Source: Cladopsammia gracilis
Lineage: Eukaryota > Cnidaria > Anthozoa > Scleractinia > Dendrophylliidae
Direction of reading: 5' to 3'
NCBI GenBank assembly: GCA_022457155.1
Contig: JAJGOT010000037.1
Span: forward strand, 2,036,001-2,100,000
DNA: 64,000 bases
The first letter of the stretch is position 1. Each line of letters begins with the position of its first letter. Both the position numbers and the translations under genes were made by a program. Below, in pieces: positions 54,014 through 64,000 of this stretch. Below the pieces are notes generated by a model. That model ran no database searches, was not told the DNA's origin, and saw only the letters and a program-made list of their open reading frames with translations.

Positions 54014-57000
54014 GTATGTTTTTACTGCTGGGGAGCGTTTCGATTTGATTTGTACTGTCAACCATGCGTGCATTTCTGGCATGAATCTACATGTAAGCAG
54101 ATGTAAGTTAAGCTTAACTCAAATGTGACAATGTTTGTTCAAATTCAATTGATTTTCGAAAGCTACATGTAAATACTCAAATCAGTTTAGTTTCACAAAA
54201 ATGGTGGGATATATTTCACTTTAAACTGCCACAACTTGATAGAAAATGAATCGAAAAGGATCAGTTTTGAGAAATGTACATTAGGGTATATTTTATAGAG
54301 AGTTACAAGAACACAGGTCAATCAATACCTGAACACACGTTAATATTTACATGTACGTTTATACCTGCAAAGCTTTTCAATACGTGAAGGGGCCTTGTTC
54401 TCATGGCAGTTGCCCTTACCTGGAAATGCCTTGAACGTTTCAAACTGTCCAATGATACTGTACATTTAAATACAGTAATGTTTTGTATTAAGCGCACATG
54501 TATAACTCTGAGAAATATTAAGTATTTAAAACAACAGCATTAAAGGGATGGTTTCACGGTTTGGCGAATGTACACAGATTAAAATACTTTATTTGCTTTC
54601 TTACCAATTTTATCGGTTAAAAAACCACTCACATTTACTTCAATAATGACATACTATAATTAGTCCAAACAAAGTGAAGGATGACCAAAATTCACAGAAA
54701 ATTTCAATGGATTAACCGACAAAGTCAACACTGAATAAAACCTTTGACCGGAAGGATTTATTCTAGGTTCTGGTGGCTTTCATGGCTCACATGGGCACAG
54801 TATGTATGTGTAATCATCCATTCAATCAGCTGACTGACTGTGGCATTTTCATGGGCAAATTTCCCACCAGAGTTATCTATTCACTTCTGATTGGTGTAAA
54901 CAATGAAGTTAAATGGGTTACATCACAGCTTGCACATGCGCCGAACCATGAAATCCTCCCTTTAAGTATAAATTAAGCTTAAATATGCAGATTGTATTGT
55001 GACTGGTCAGTATCAATAGAGGTTATATTTCAGCGAAAAGTTGTGTAATGCAGCTTTGTATTTTTACAAATCAGGTGAGAAAAAATAAAAACTGATGAGT
55101 AAGAATGCCCAGCCCCATTACACAACTTTCCACTGATTAAATTGTTTGTTGTACATGTACATGTTGTTTTTTATATAGTTCACCTATCATTACTACAACA
55201 ATCATCTTTCCCACATCTAATTTTGTGAAATTTGTTTTTAAGGTTTTCCCTTTCCATTATGGGCAGCCTGTACTCTCTCTATATTTAACAGTAGTTTTTA
55301 TGTAATGTAAATCAATGTGGAGTACAAATAAAGTTGTTGTTGTTTGTTGTTGTTAGCCTATGGTCAGACAAGTGTAATAACACGGCATATTTGACTTGTT
55401 CTGTTGCTTATTTGTGCCGTCATGTGCTATGTTGTGTAATATATAAAAGTCATTATAACTACTTTAGATTTTGGACTCCAGACAGTATAAAATACTGACT
55501 ACATTAATATACAGTTGTAAGACCAAAACTATTTCTTAGTGCCTACAGTGGTGTGCAGCTGTGTGCTGACTGTCTCTGAGTACCTATCTCTGATAGGTAC
55601 TCCATACAATTCATTTTCATAACATTACAGATTAAAGATGTGAAGATGTTCACAGTTATCCTGTATGATTGTGGAAAATAGAATACTGTCAGAAAGAAGA
55701 AAATATGAGACATAGTAGACTCGAAGGCTCAGAAGGACAGTTTTGCAGCAGATTGTCATAAATTAGGATGAAGTGACAGTTTTGGTCTTAGTCTGCATTT
55801 TATACCCAGTCAGCAGACTACACTTGATACTAATATGCACTTATGCCAGTCTGCAATCTTCAGTCTGAATTTTATAACATCCAAGATTGTAACTTGGTTG
55901 ATCACTTAAAGACAGTAACCTTACATAAAAAACCCTGTTGGTCTTGATGAGTGGGATTGACACTTTGTACATTGTACTATGGAGTATTAAAGTTAAAAAA
56001 TATTGGTCACCTCTTTCTGCACATTCTAAAATAATGTTTATACACTGTAATTGTGAATGGATTGCATCATTCTTTTTAAACTCCCAATGTGAAATCAAAT
56101 ATTCTAATCAGTTAAAAGCAACACATATTGAGTAATAAATAACCAAATGTACTTGTAACTGCGGAGAGAGATGAGGGTGTTTTTCTAACACATGTACAGT
56201 GGTGTAGGTTTACATAACAGTGTAACTTGAAAATTTAAGTATCAGTATAAAGTGCAAGCTAGGCAATTTTGGGTTCACAGAAATTCTCTTTACACTATTA
56301 TTATTTGTATTGTTGTTTGTAGTATTTTAGAGTGTGAATATGCACCAAGACAAAAGCAAAATAATATTTATATAAAGGCTGTACATTGTTCTGTCTTGAA
56401 ACTAAAAGGTACATGTACACTATAAGGAGGATATTATACCATCATTCCAGCATCCAGCATGCTTTGGGTATAATTCCTCTGAATAACTTCTGATTAGAGT
56501 TTTATGCTGGTCACAGCAAAATCTACAGTAAGATGAAATAAAAATGAATGATTAATGCTCATACCATAGAAAATTCAGAATTGTGAGAAAAGCGAAGGTC
56601 GATTTTGAACTAAAAACAACATAACCATAAACAAACGCAGCAGGTCAGTTGCATGCCGAGTAGATGAGCTGAGTAGCTGTTGTTTTATATTTTTATTAGC
56701 GGGAATTATTTCACCAGCTCTGTTCACCGGTGTTAGATTCAATACAAATGTAAGTCAAACTGAAGGCAAGCAAATATAATATACAGATATTTCTTCTAAT
56801 TTAAGCCAGCATTGTTTTGAAATGGTAAGAAGGTTTATTGATTCCATGAATCTGTGAAGAGATTTCAAGTGTCTAACATGCGATGCCGATCGAGGATTTT
56901 GGCCCCTCTGGGAATTTAAGCAACCTTAAATCAAACTGTAAACATAACCCGAAATGGAAAAATATTAATATTCTGTAAAGGTGAATAGAATAAATAGGTT

Positions 57001-57358
57001 AACATTTATTTTGAAATATTTCTGCTATGACCAACTGACCTCCAACCTCAACAGCGTCTGTGTAAAATGAGCTGCTTGCATGTCGCCATCATTTGATAAT
57101 ATAGTTTGCTTGCAATGCATGCTGGGAAGATGGTAAAATCCTCCTTTTTTAAAGTGTATTTTCAAGTCAGTTTTTATTCTTAAGACAATGTTCATGTATA
57201 ATTATTATTCACATTGACCATACCCATCTATTCACTGGTACTTAATGGTGGCTCTGAGGATAATATATTTAATGTAGCAGTGATGTGGGAGTATATGCTT
57301 CATATTTTCTCAATTTGAAATACATAACCTGTTTAATTTTGTGATTTCTTTTCTCTAG
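54014..57358. other. No gene seen
   Basis: AT-rich sequence with TACATGTA words and a GTTGTTGTT run near 55331-55357, inside the 10.8-kb element. Confidence 0.5.
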
Positions 57359-57403
57359 TTAGAAATGGTATCATTCAAAGAGATTCAAGAAGAGGTTTTT
57401 ATG
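57359..57403 (+). CDS. Candidate internal exon (45 nt)
   Basis: Excellent acceptor and donor; phase 1 in and phase 1 out; encodes about 15 residues (RNGIIQRDSRRGFY). See the entry at 53857. Confidence 0.25.
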
Positions 57404-58929
57404 GTAAGAGAATAATTGATGTTATATGTCCATAGACATTAAGGCTGTTTTCTAACAGGAGCCTGGTAGTAATTTGTAACTACAAAGTAACTGACATGGG
57501 CACCTACATGTACACCTACATGTACATGTACAATGTGTTAATATTTTGCTGCAGTACCAAACATTATTCAAATGGGATCCTTAGGTCTGATCTAAAATCA
57601 GTGTTTTAGTTGACTACTGTATGGAATAACATAATTTGGTGTCGTTTTCTTTTGATGTAGACATAATTAATTTACCCTGCCAAGCATTCATGGTGAAATC
57701 TGATAAACTGCACCTAAATGTATGGTGCATTGTGTATTTTCTTTAGTTAAATGTCCCTGATCTTTGTTTTAAACTTGTTCTTGTTAACCCAGAAAAATTT
57801 GAACCAGGTGTTTATTGAGAGACCATCATTTTATTCATTGGCCCCTGGTGACTGATTTTTTTTAATCAGTTCCTCGTTCTCAGAAACTCATGGCTGTGTT
57901 TTATTGATATTCTCCAGAGAAATTGGATTGTGATCACTGCATTAATAGGGAACCTTTGATTTAAAGTCCATTACTTGTCACTGGATTTTCCATACTCATG
58001 TTTATTGTAAACTTAAAATCCTGGTTACATGTACATGTATAAGCCCACCCGGTTATACACATGTAGGCCCACAAAATTCTCCCAGTTATAACCCCTTCTG
58101 GATGTAAGCTTCCACATCTCCACAACAATTCTTTACATGCATGTAAAGAACATAAACTGACTGAAATAATTGAACAGTACTGTATCACAATATTTTGTGC
58201 TTACCATCCTACAGTTGTGTATAAACTCTTAAAAATTTGTATAAGCCCAGGGCCAACATGTATAACTGGGATTTTATGGTATTCAAATTGCCTTTAAATT
58301 GTTATTAAAAACGAGCTTTACATGTAGTTTCCACTAGGTTTTTCATAATGTAAAATCTTATGCACAGGCAGGTGATAGCATGTTATCAGATCTTTGAGTG
58401 ACCACATTTATACTGATTGCAGATTGCAGCTTCAGTTCAGCAAATGACAGCATTTTGTCAGATCTTTAATGCCATTTTGGCATAATTCTATTCATAGGCT
58501 GCAGGTACCTGGCCTATTAATTAAAGGAGAAATGTTAAATTAACCTGTCCGATAAATTTTAAATTCTGCACTAACATAGGATAATATGAACAACAATATT
58601 CACAGAGATAATTGGATTATGGCCCGAGTGTGACGCCATAAACGAAGGAAAAAAAAAACAAAGCTAGTATCGAAAAAGGAGTTGAATTCTTTTCTTGAAG
58701 CAAGGGCCCAACCAATGAACAGGGTTAATAATCTCCTTGCAGGTAGTGGAGTTGGTGGCAGAATGTTTTGAAGAAACTGGAAAAACACTGGAATGACCAC
58801 TTGTCGGGGTTTTTCTGCCGGGACGGGGACGCCGGCATTTATCCTTTGTAATCTTCCTCTCTGCCCTCCTTTCGGCTTGGTACATTCTTTTCTCATCGTC
58901 CGAGTTTGAAGCAAGCTCATCTGACAAAT

Positions 58930-59150
58930 CACGAGACAAATCATCTGACAAATCACAAGAATTTAGTTTTATCAACTGAGTCGATAACGTAAACTGACCA
59001 CCGTAAAAAGGGCTAGCGCTCGAAACGTCAGCGATTTGAATTTGGCTTTTTACGGTGGTCAATTTACCTTATCGACTCAGTCGATAAAACTAAATTCTCG
59101 TGTTTCATCCCCCCACCGACGCAGCACCACAGTTTCTCTAGAAACTAACT
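58930..59150. repeat. Penelope-like terminal fragment with hairpin
   Basis: GACCACCGTAAAAAGGGCTA and its mirror form a hairpin around GCTCGAAACGTCAGCG, the 3' half of a Penelope-type hammerhead. The CTGATGA half is absent. It interrupts the left arm of the large inverted repeat. Confidence 0.45.
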
Positions 59151-59570
59151 CCATTCATCTGACAAATATTCGTTAAGGCGTGGTCCATTTATTACTGATT
59201 TCCTTTCATCTTACATGTATAGTTCTTGCGGTGAGCCTTTTTAAAAGCCTGTTGGATGGTCAAACTATTTTCCTCAGAGAAACGCTTTGAAAATTTGCTA
59301 AGCCGAGATTCAATAACTTGGGTAAGTTTATCAGTTAAAGAACTAATCGAAACGGAAACAGAAGACTGAATAGCTGCGCTTATAGAAGGATCTGCTTATA
59401 GAAGGGCCAGCACATGCTCATGTTTCCTCAGTGTCGTTCATGTAAAAAAGTGGTGCGACAACAGACAAAAACCTTGAACCTGCTCTTGTCTCGACAGAAT
59501 GGATAGAATTGTAAAATACATAATTATTTGAATTTGTTATATAGTTTTAGATAATTAGATATACATATAC

Positions 59571-59578
59571 ATATATAT

Positions 59579-59652
<74 letters not shown>
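59571..59652. repeat. (TA)n microsatellite
   Basis: Alternating AT tract in the centre of the large inverted repeat. Confidence 0.95.
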
Positions 59653-59655
<3 letters not shown>

Positions 59656-60369
59656 GTGTCCCCTAATTAGTAAGGGATATTCCCTAGCTATAATGGTATG
59701 ACACGTTAATAAAGTTTTGTTGTTGTTGTTGTTAACAGGGTTCTCCCTAAATTTCAGCTCAGCAGTGTTAAGAGACTTGTGTTAAGAGACTTTCAAACAC
59801 CTACTGTAAATGAAAATAATTCTAATTCTTGTCGGTGTTACTTGTATGTAATGTTGAAGTGTAAATGGTGTGTATAAAATACGTTCGTCACCTAGTCTTC
59901 ACCGCACCACTTTTTTTAACATGAATGACCCTGAGGAAACATGAGCATGTGCAGGCCCAAGGGTCAAAGCTGTGGATCCATCTATAAGCGTGGCTATTCA
60001 GTCTTCTGTTTCCGTTTCGATTAATTCTTTAACTGATAAACTTACCCAAGTTATTGAATCTTGGCTTAGCAAATTTTCAAAGCGTTTCTCTGAGGAAAAT
60101 AGTTTGACTGTCCAACAGGCTTTTAAAAAGGCTCGCCGGGAGAACTATACATGTAAGAGGAAAGGAAATCAGCAACAAATGTACCATGCCTTACATGAAT
60201 TGATACGAAAAAGTTAAAGTGGCTCTTCAATCAGGTACCGAGTTAGTTTCGAAACACGTCAAAGCGAGTACGGCTGGTTGGCCATTAACGAATATTTGTC
60301 AGATGAGCTTGCTTCAAACTCGGACAATGAGAAAAGAATGTACCAAGTCGAAGGGAAGGCAGAGAGGAA

Positions 60370-60862
60370 CCCTGGTGAAAATCCTCACAGGATCTTCAGG
60401 GATCTTTGAAGATCTTCAAAGACCTGTCAAAGATCCTTAAAGATAAAGATCTTTAAAGGATCCTCACAGGATCTTTGAAAGATCCTCAAAGATTCTTCAT
60501 CTGCAATTTATTGTAGAATTTTTTTACAAAGATCCTTAAGGAATTGAAGATCTTAAAAGGATCCTAGCAAAATATCCTTGTGAGGATCTTTGCAAGGATC
60601 CTTTAAGATCCTCAAGAATTTATAAGGATCTTTCAAGGATCTTAATAAGATCCTTTAAAGGAACTTTGAAGATTTTTAAAGATCCTTGGAGATCTTTGCT
60701 AAGAATTTAAAGGATCCTTGAAGATCTTGGCAAGATTATTGAGGATCTTACAGGAATTTAAAAGATCCTCAAAGATCTTTATTAAGATCCTCAGTAAGAT
60801 CCCCGCAGATCCTCATGCAGATTTTTAAGGATCCTTAAAGATCCTTCAGATTCTCACCAGGG
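60370..60862. mobile_element. MITE saturated with GATC words, with empty site in the window
   Basis: Ends are CCCTGGTGAAAATCCT and its near mirror AGATTCTCACCAGGG. Nearly the whole 493 bp is variations of AAGATCCTTAAAGATC. The mirror arm of the surrounding inverted repeat (about 58855-58880) shows the same sequence without it, giving a 2-bp AA duplication. Confidence 0.8.
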
Positions 60863-61668
60863 AAGGTTACAAAGAATAAACGCCGGCGTCCCCGTCCCGG
60901 CAGAAAAACCCTGACAAGTGGTCATTCCAGTGGTTTTCCAATTTCTTTGAGATATTCTGCCACCAACTCTGCTACCTGCAAGGAGATTAATCATGTTCGC
61001 CGGTTAGAGCCGTGCTTCAAGATAAGTATTTCACTCCTTTTTCAATACTAGCTTTGTTTTTTTCTTTGTATGGCATTACACTCAGGCCATAATCCAATTA
61101 TCTCCGTAAATTATTGATGTTCATATTATCCTATGTTAGTGCAGAATTTAAAATTTATCAGAAGGGTTAATTTAACATTTCTCCTTTAATTAATAGGCCA
61201 GGTACCTGCAGCCAATGAATATCATTATGCCAAAATGGCATTAAAGATCTGACAAAATGCTGGCACTTGCTGAACTGAAGCTACAATCTGCAATCAGTAT
61301 AAATGTGGTCACTCAAAGATCTGATGACATGCTGTCACAAGATTATGTGAGACTTTCAAACACCTACTGTAAATGACAATAATTCTAATTCTTGTCTATG
61401 TTACTTGTATGTAATGTTGAAATGTAAATGGTGTGTATAAAATAAGTTCCTCACATAATCTTGTTCAAAATCCCTGATGGAGTCTGCTCTAACATGACTT
61501 GTATCAGATGAAACTGGTCTAGTAATTAAAAGCAAGATCAGTTGCTGTGTGCTGCCCACTTTTCTTTTGATAAAAACATGGACGCAAAGGACAGTTGCCT
61601 TTAGTATTAGGCAGACTACTACAAGACAGACTTTGCTCACTACAGCTGTTTTTTGTTTTGTTTCGCAG

Positions 61669-61798
61669 GCTTCAAGAGCAAGAGCATCCCATGGCCAAGC
61701 TATTGCAGAAAACATACCAAAGCTGCAGTCAATGTACAGTGTACATGTAGCTCTTTGAAAGGAATAATGAAAAGCAGAAACAAAGAATCTTGAACAGT
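61669..61798 (+). CDS. Candidate last exon of a gene carried by the 10.8-kb element
   Basis: Starts after acceptor TTTTGTTTCGCAG. In phase 1 it reads FKSKSIPWPSYCRKHTKAAV and ends at TGA. Unknown protein; low confidence. Confidence 0.25.
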
Positions 61799-61959
61799 TG
61801 AAAAAGGGTGTAACATTAGGATCAAGGGAGTTATAATAAAACAATTGAAAAGCAGCTTTTTAATGAGTCGTGTATGTTTACTTTGCCTATGAATGTTCGC
61901 ATTAATTTACATGATAGTAAACAAGCGAGCTGGCTCGATTTGGTTCCCTCGTTCGATTT

Positions 61960-62850
61960 GATATTCACAGGCTCCTTTAGTCGATTTCCATGATATTCAC
62001 AGGCTCCCTTATTCGAATTACATGTTATTTACAGGCTCCCTTATTCGATTTACATGTTATTTACAGGCTCCCTTATTCGATTTACATGTTATTCACAGGC
62101 TCCCTTATTCGATTTACATGATATTGACAGGCTCCTTTATTCGATTTACATGTTATTTACAGGCTTCCTTATTCGATTTACATGATATTGACAGGCTCCT
62201 TTATTCGATTTCCATGTTATTTACAGGCTCCCTTATTCGATTTCCATGTTATTTACAGGCTCCCTTATTCGATTTCCATGTTATTTACAGGCTCCTTTAT
62301 TCGATTTCCATGTTATTTACAGGCTCCTTTATTCGATTTCCATGTTATTTACAGGCTCCTTTATTCGATTTCCATGTTATTTACAGGCTCCTTTATTCGA
62401 TTTCCATGTTATTTACAGGCTCCTTTATTCGATTTCCATGTTATTTACAGGCTCCTTTATTCGATTTCCATGTTATTTACAGGCTCCTTTATTCGATTTC
62501 CATGTTATTTACAGGCTCCTTTATTCGATTTCCATGTTATTTACAGGCTCTTTTATTCGATTTCCATGTTATTTACAGGCTCCTTTATTCGATTTCCATG
62601 TTATTTACAGGCTCCTTTATTCGATTTCCATGTTATTTACAGGCTCCTTTATTCGATTTCCATGTTATTTACAGGCTCCTTTATTCGATTTCCATGTTAT
62701 TTACAGGCTCCTTTATTCGATTTCCATGTTATTTACAGGCTCCTTTATTCGATTTCCATGTTATTTACAGGCTCCTTTATTCGATTTCCATGTTATTTAC
62801 AGGCTCCTTTATTCGATTTCCATGTTATTTACAGGCTCCTTTATTCGATT
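61960..62850. repeat. 32-bp tandem array, about 27 units
   Basis: The unit is TTATTTACAGGCTCCTTTAT then TCGATTTCCATG. Early units vary (TACATG, TATTGACAG, TCCCTT); units from 62260 on are almost identical. It forms the right subterminal field of the 10.8-kb element. Because 32 is not a multiple of 3 and the unit lacks stops, three overlapping long frames cross it; they are artefacts. Confidence 0.95.
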
Positions 62851-63004
62851 TCCACCTCAATTATTTACATGTTTTTTACAGGATTTCTCAAAACATGTAA
62901 ATGGGTAAAAATCATGTAAATTTTCATTTACAGTATCTTTTTGAGGATTTACATGTTATTTACATGTTTTTTACATACTATGGAAATTTTCAACTTTTCC
63001 AGTG

Positions 63005-63108
<104 letters not shown>

Positions 63109-63122
63109 ACAGTTGTCGGTAA

Positions 63123-63246
63123 TCTCGCAATCTGATTGGTCGATGCGGGTGGTAAATGAGAGTACAGACAATGGTGCTGACGCTAACATCACGCAATGCC
63201 TACAAAAGCGCGCGCTTCAGAAAAATAAACCAATCAGATTGCGAGG
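63123..63246. repeat. Short inverted repeat (MITE)
   Basis: CTCGCAATCTGATTGGT at the left is mirrored by ACCAATCAGATTGCGAG at the right. Noncoding. Confidence 0.65.
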
Positions 63247-63429
63247 AAGTTATAGACAACGCTTGCGCTTTCTTAGCAGTCGCGTTTTGTAACGAAACTT
63301 CGATTTATTTTCCGTATTTTTTTTTAAATATTGTGGTAAAAAACAGATTTCCACCGGTTTTCCGTGACCATGTGATGACGTAAATCGTGGTAAATAAGAG
63401 TCCACACCACGGAAAACCGTGGAAATTTG

Positions 63430-63432
<3 letters not shown>

Positions 63433-63501
<69 letters not shown>
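63433..63501. repeat. (TA)n microsatellite
   Basis: Alternating AT tract fused to the 5' side of the GIY-YIG frame. Confidence 0.95.
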
Positions 63502-63504
<3 letters not shown>

Positions 63505-63884
63505 CATGTTGCAAAACATATGGTAGATTCACAGAAACAGTTAAAAGCACAACTACAGGGGAAACCTTCACTCTTACGCAACACACCACCTGTCAAACAA
63601 GCAACGTTATATACTTGATTCAATGCACAAAATGCGACGATCAGTATATAGGGGAAACAAAAAACCCCGTTCATCGCCGTACAAACCAACATCGCAGCGA
63701 CATAAACGCAGGTCATAAGAACATTCCCACTGTCAGACACTTTAAAAACTGTGGGGTTAAACATTTAAAATTAACCGTCATTGAAAAAGTTAGAAATCCT
63801 AATCAAGACATTAGAAGAGCAAGAGAAAGCTATTGGATTTCTAAATTCAAGCCTACTATTAATAGCCTAGTTAAATTTACGTAA
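63502..63884 (+). CDS. GIY-YIG endonuclease of a Penelope-like (Neptune-type?) element
   Basis: Reads CACCKTYGRFTETVKSTTTG, then FTLTQHTTCQTSNVIYLIQC and TKCDDQYIGETKNPVHRRTN. This holds the Tyr...YIGET and Arg of the GIY-YIG core and a Cys pair just before it. HRSDINAGHKNIPTVRHF and RRARESYWISKFKPTINSL follow with the metal-binding Glu. It stops at 63884. The RT part is missing; the sequence upstream is a (TA)n tract, so this is a 5'-truncated copy. It is clearly different from the other two Penelope copies here. Confidence 0.75.
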
Positions 63885-64000
63885 TAAATTGTTTGGCTTA
63901 GTTTAGTTTAGTTTTATAGCTCCATATCTGATTATTACGTCAGCATGACACGTGTGTTCTTTCCGTTAAGCTTTTTAAATTTCGAATGTTGTAACAGTTA
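63885..64000. other. 3' sequence of the last Penelope-like copy, cut by the window edge
   Basis: AT-rich 3' region with a TTTAGTTTAG repeat; no hammerhead core was seen before the edge. Confidence 0.4.

Larger units (their letters stand above)
58365..61345. repeat. Large inverted repeat (about 1-kb arms) inside the 10.8-kb element
   Basis: Sequence at 58365-59400 reappears reverse-complemented at 59960-61345 (for example GGCTGCAGGTACCTGGCC and GGCCAGGTACCTGCAGCC; ACTTGTCGGGGTTTTTCTGC and its mirror near 60905). The arms differ by insertions: a Penelope-like fragment in the left arm and a GATC MITE in the right arm. Minus-strand frames in the left arm are noncoding by appearance. Confidence 0.8.
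52217..63004. mobile_element. 10.8-kb CACTGG-terminated element with satellite ends
   Basis: A perfect 21-bp terminal inverted repeat starts CACTGGAAAAGTTGAAAATT at 52217 and is mirrored at 62984-63004. The element is inserted in a (TA)n tract. The left end field (52217-52610) and right end field (61960-63000) consist of ATTTACATG/ATTTACAGG words. No transposase domain was recognised. Same family style as the element at 21269-34600. Confidence 0.75.

Noticed and set aside
58600..59062. Overlapping minus-strand frames in the left arm of the large inverted repeat
   Set aside because: The corresponding sequence in the right arm is not open and no known domain is present; they look like chance frames in repeat sequence.
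62022..62919. Three overlapping frames of 220-292 residues with LFTGSFIRFPCY repeats
   Set aside because: They are translations of a 32-bp noncoding satellite; the unit has no stop and its length is not a multiple of three, so all frames stay open.

Overview
The window is eukaryotic, most likely from a cnidarian and plausibly a stony coral. It is AT-rich and almost free of long host reading frames. It is crowded with nested transposable elements of kinds common in cnidarian genomes: a Maverick/Polinton, Penelope-like retroelements with hammerhead ribozyme motifs, non-LTR retrotransposons, a Ngaro/DIRS-like element and many foldback MITEs. Species assignment is inference only.

Host genes. The best supported host gene is on the minus strand and encodes a MAM domain in three exons (46743-46877, 45775-46019, 11607-11694) with matching splice phases, followed by an acidic exon (11341-11419). 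If these exons belong to one transcript, almost everything from 11.7 to 45.8 kb lies inside one intron of about 34 kb. A broken duplicate of the middle MAM exon sits at 44285-44480. Decayed remnants of a DUF3504/Crypton-type gene (10.2-10.7 kb) and of a SAM-like gene (7.0-7.7 kb) lie to the left.

The dead Polinton (13832 to about 41030) is the main body. Read in its own order it holds: chromodomain integrase, phospholipase-A2-like capsid protein, small zinc-ribbon protein, adenovirus-type protease, pVI/pX-like hydrophobic protein, double-jelly-roll major capsid protein, Lys/Ala-rich core-like protein, minor capsid protein, a coiled-coil protein, packaging ATPase, a tail-fibre-like protein, a membrane-hairpin protein, an acidic-tailed possible ssDNA-binding protein, and a truncated protein-primed DNA polymerase B. 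Most genes carry frameshifts or stops; the ATPase frame is intact. Three insertions split it: a TA-target element at 14842-16322 (itself holding a foldback element and a Penelope copy), a 13.3-kb element at 21269-34600, and a 5'-truncated non-LTR element at 36200-37416 inside the fibre gene. Without them the Polinton remnant is about 11 kb.

Two large elements (21269-34600 and 52217-63004) share CACTGGAAAA inverted termini and end in long arrays built on an ATTTACAG motif (35-bp units in one, 32-bp units in the other). No transposase was recognised in either, but both contain exon-like blocks with consistent splice phases. They are the least familiar objects in the window. Smaller elements saturated with one palindromic word (ATCGAT at 25577-26141, GATC at 60370-60862) have a similar design.

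The right part (46-64 kb) adds a head-to-head telomere-repeat hairpin, an L1-like RT fragment, a Penelope pair with three type-I hammerhead ribozymes, a tRNA-derived SINE, several (TA)n tracts and a GIY-YIG endonuclease of another Penelope-like element at the edge.
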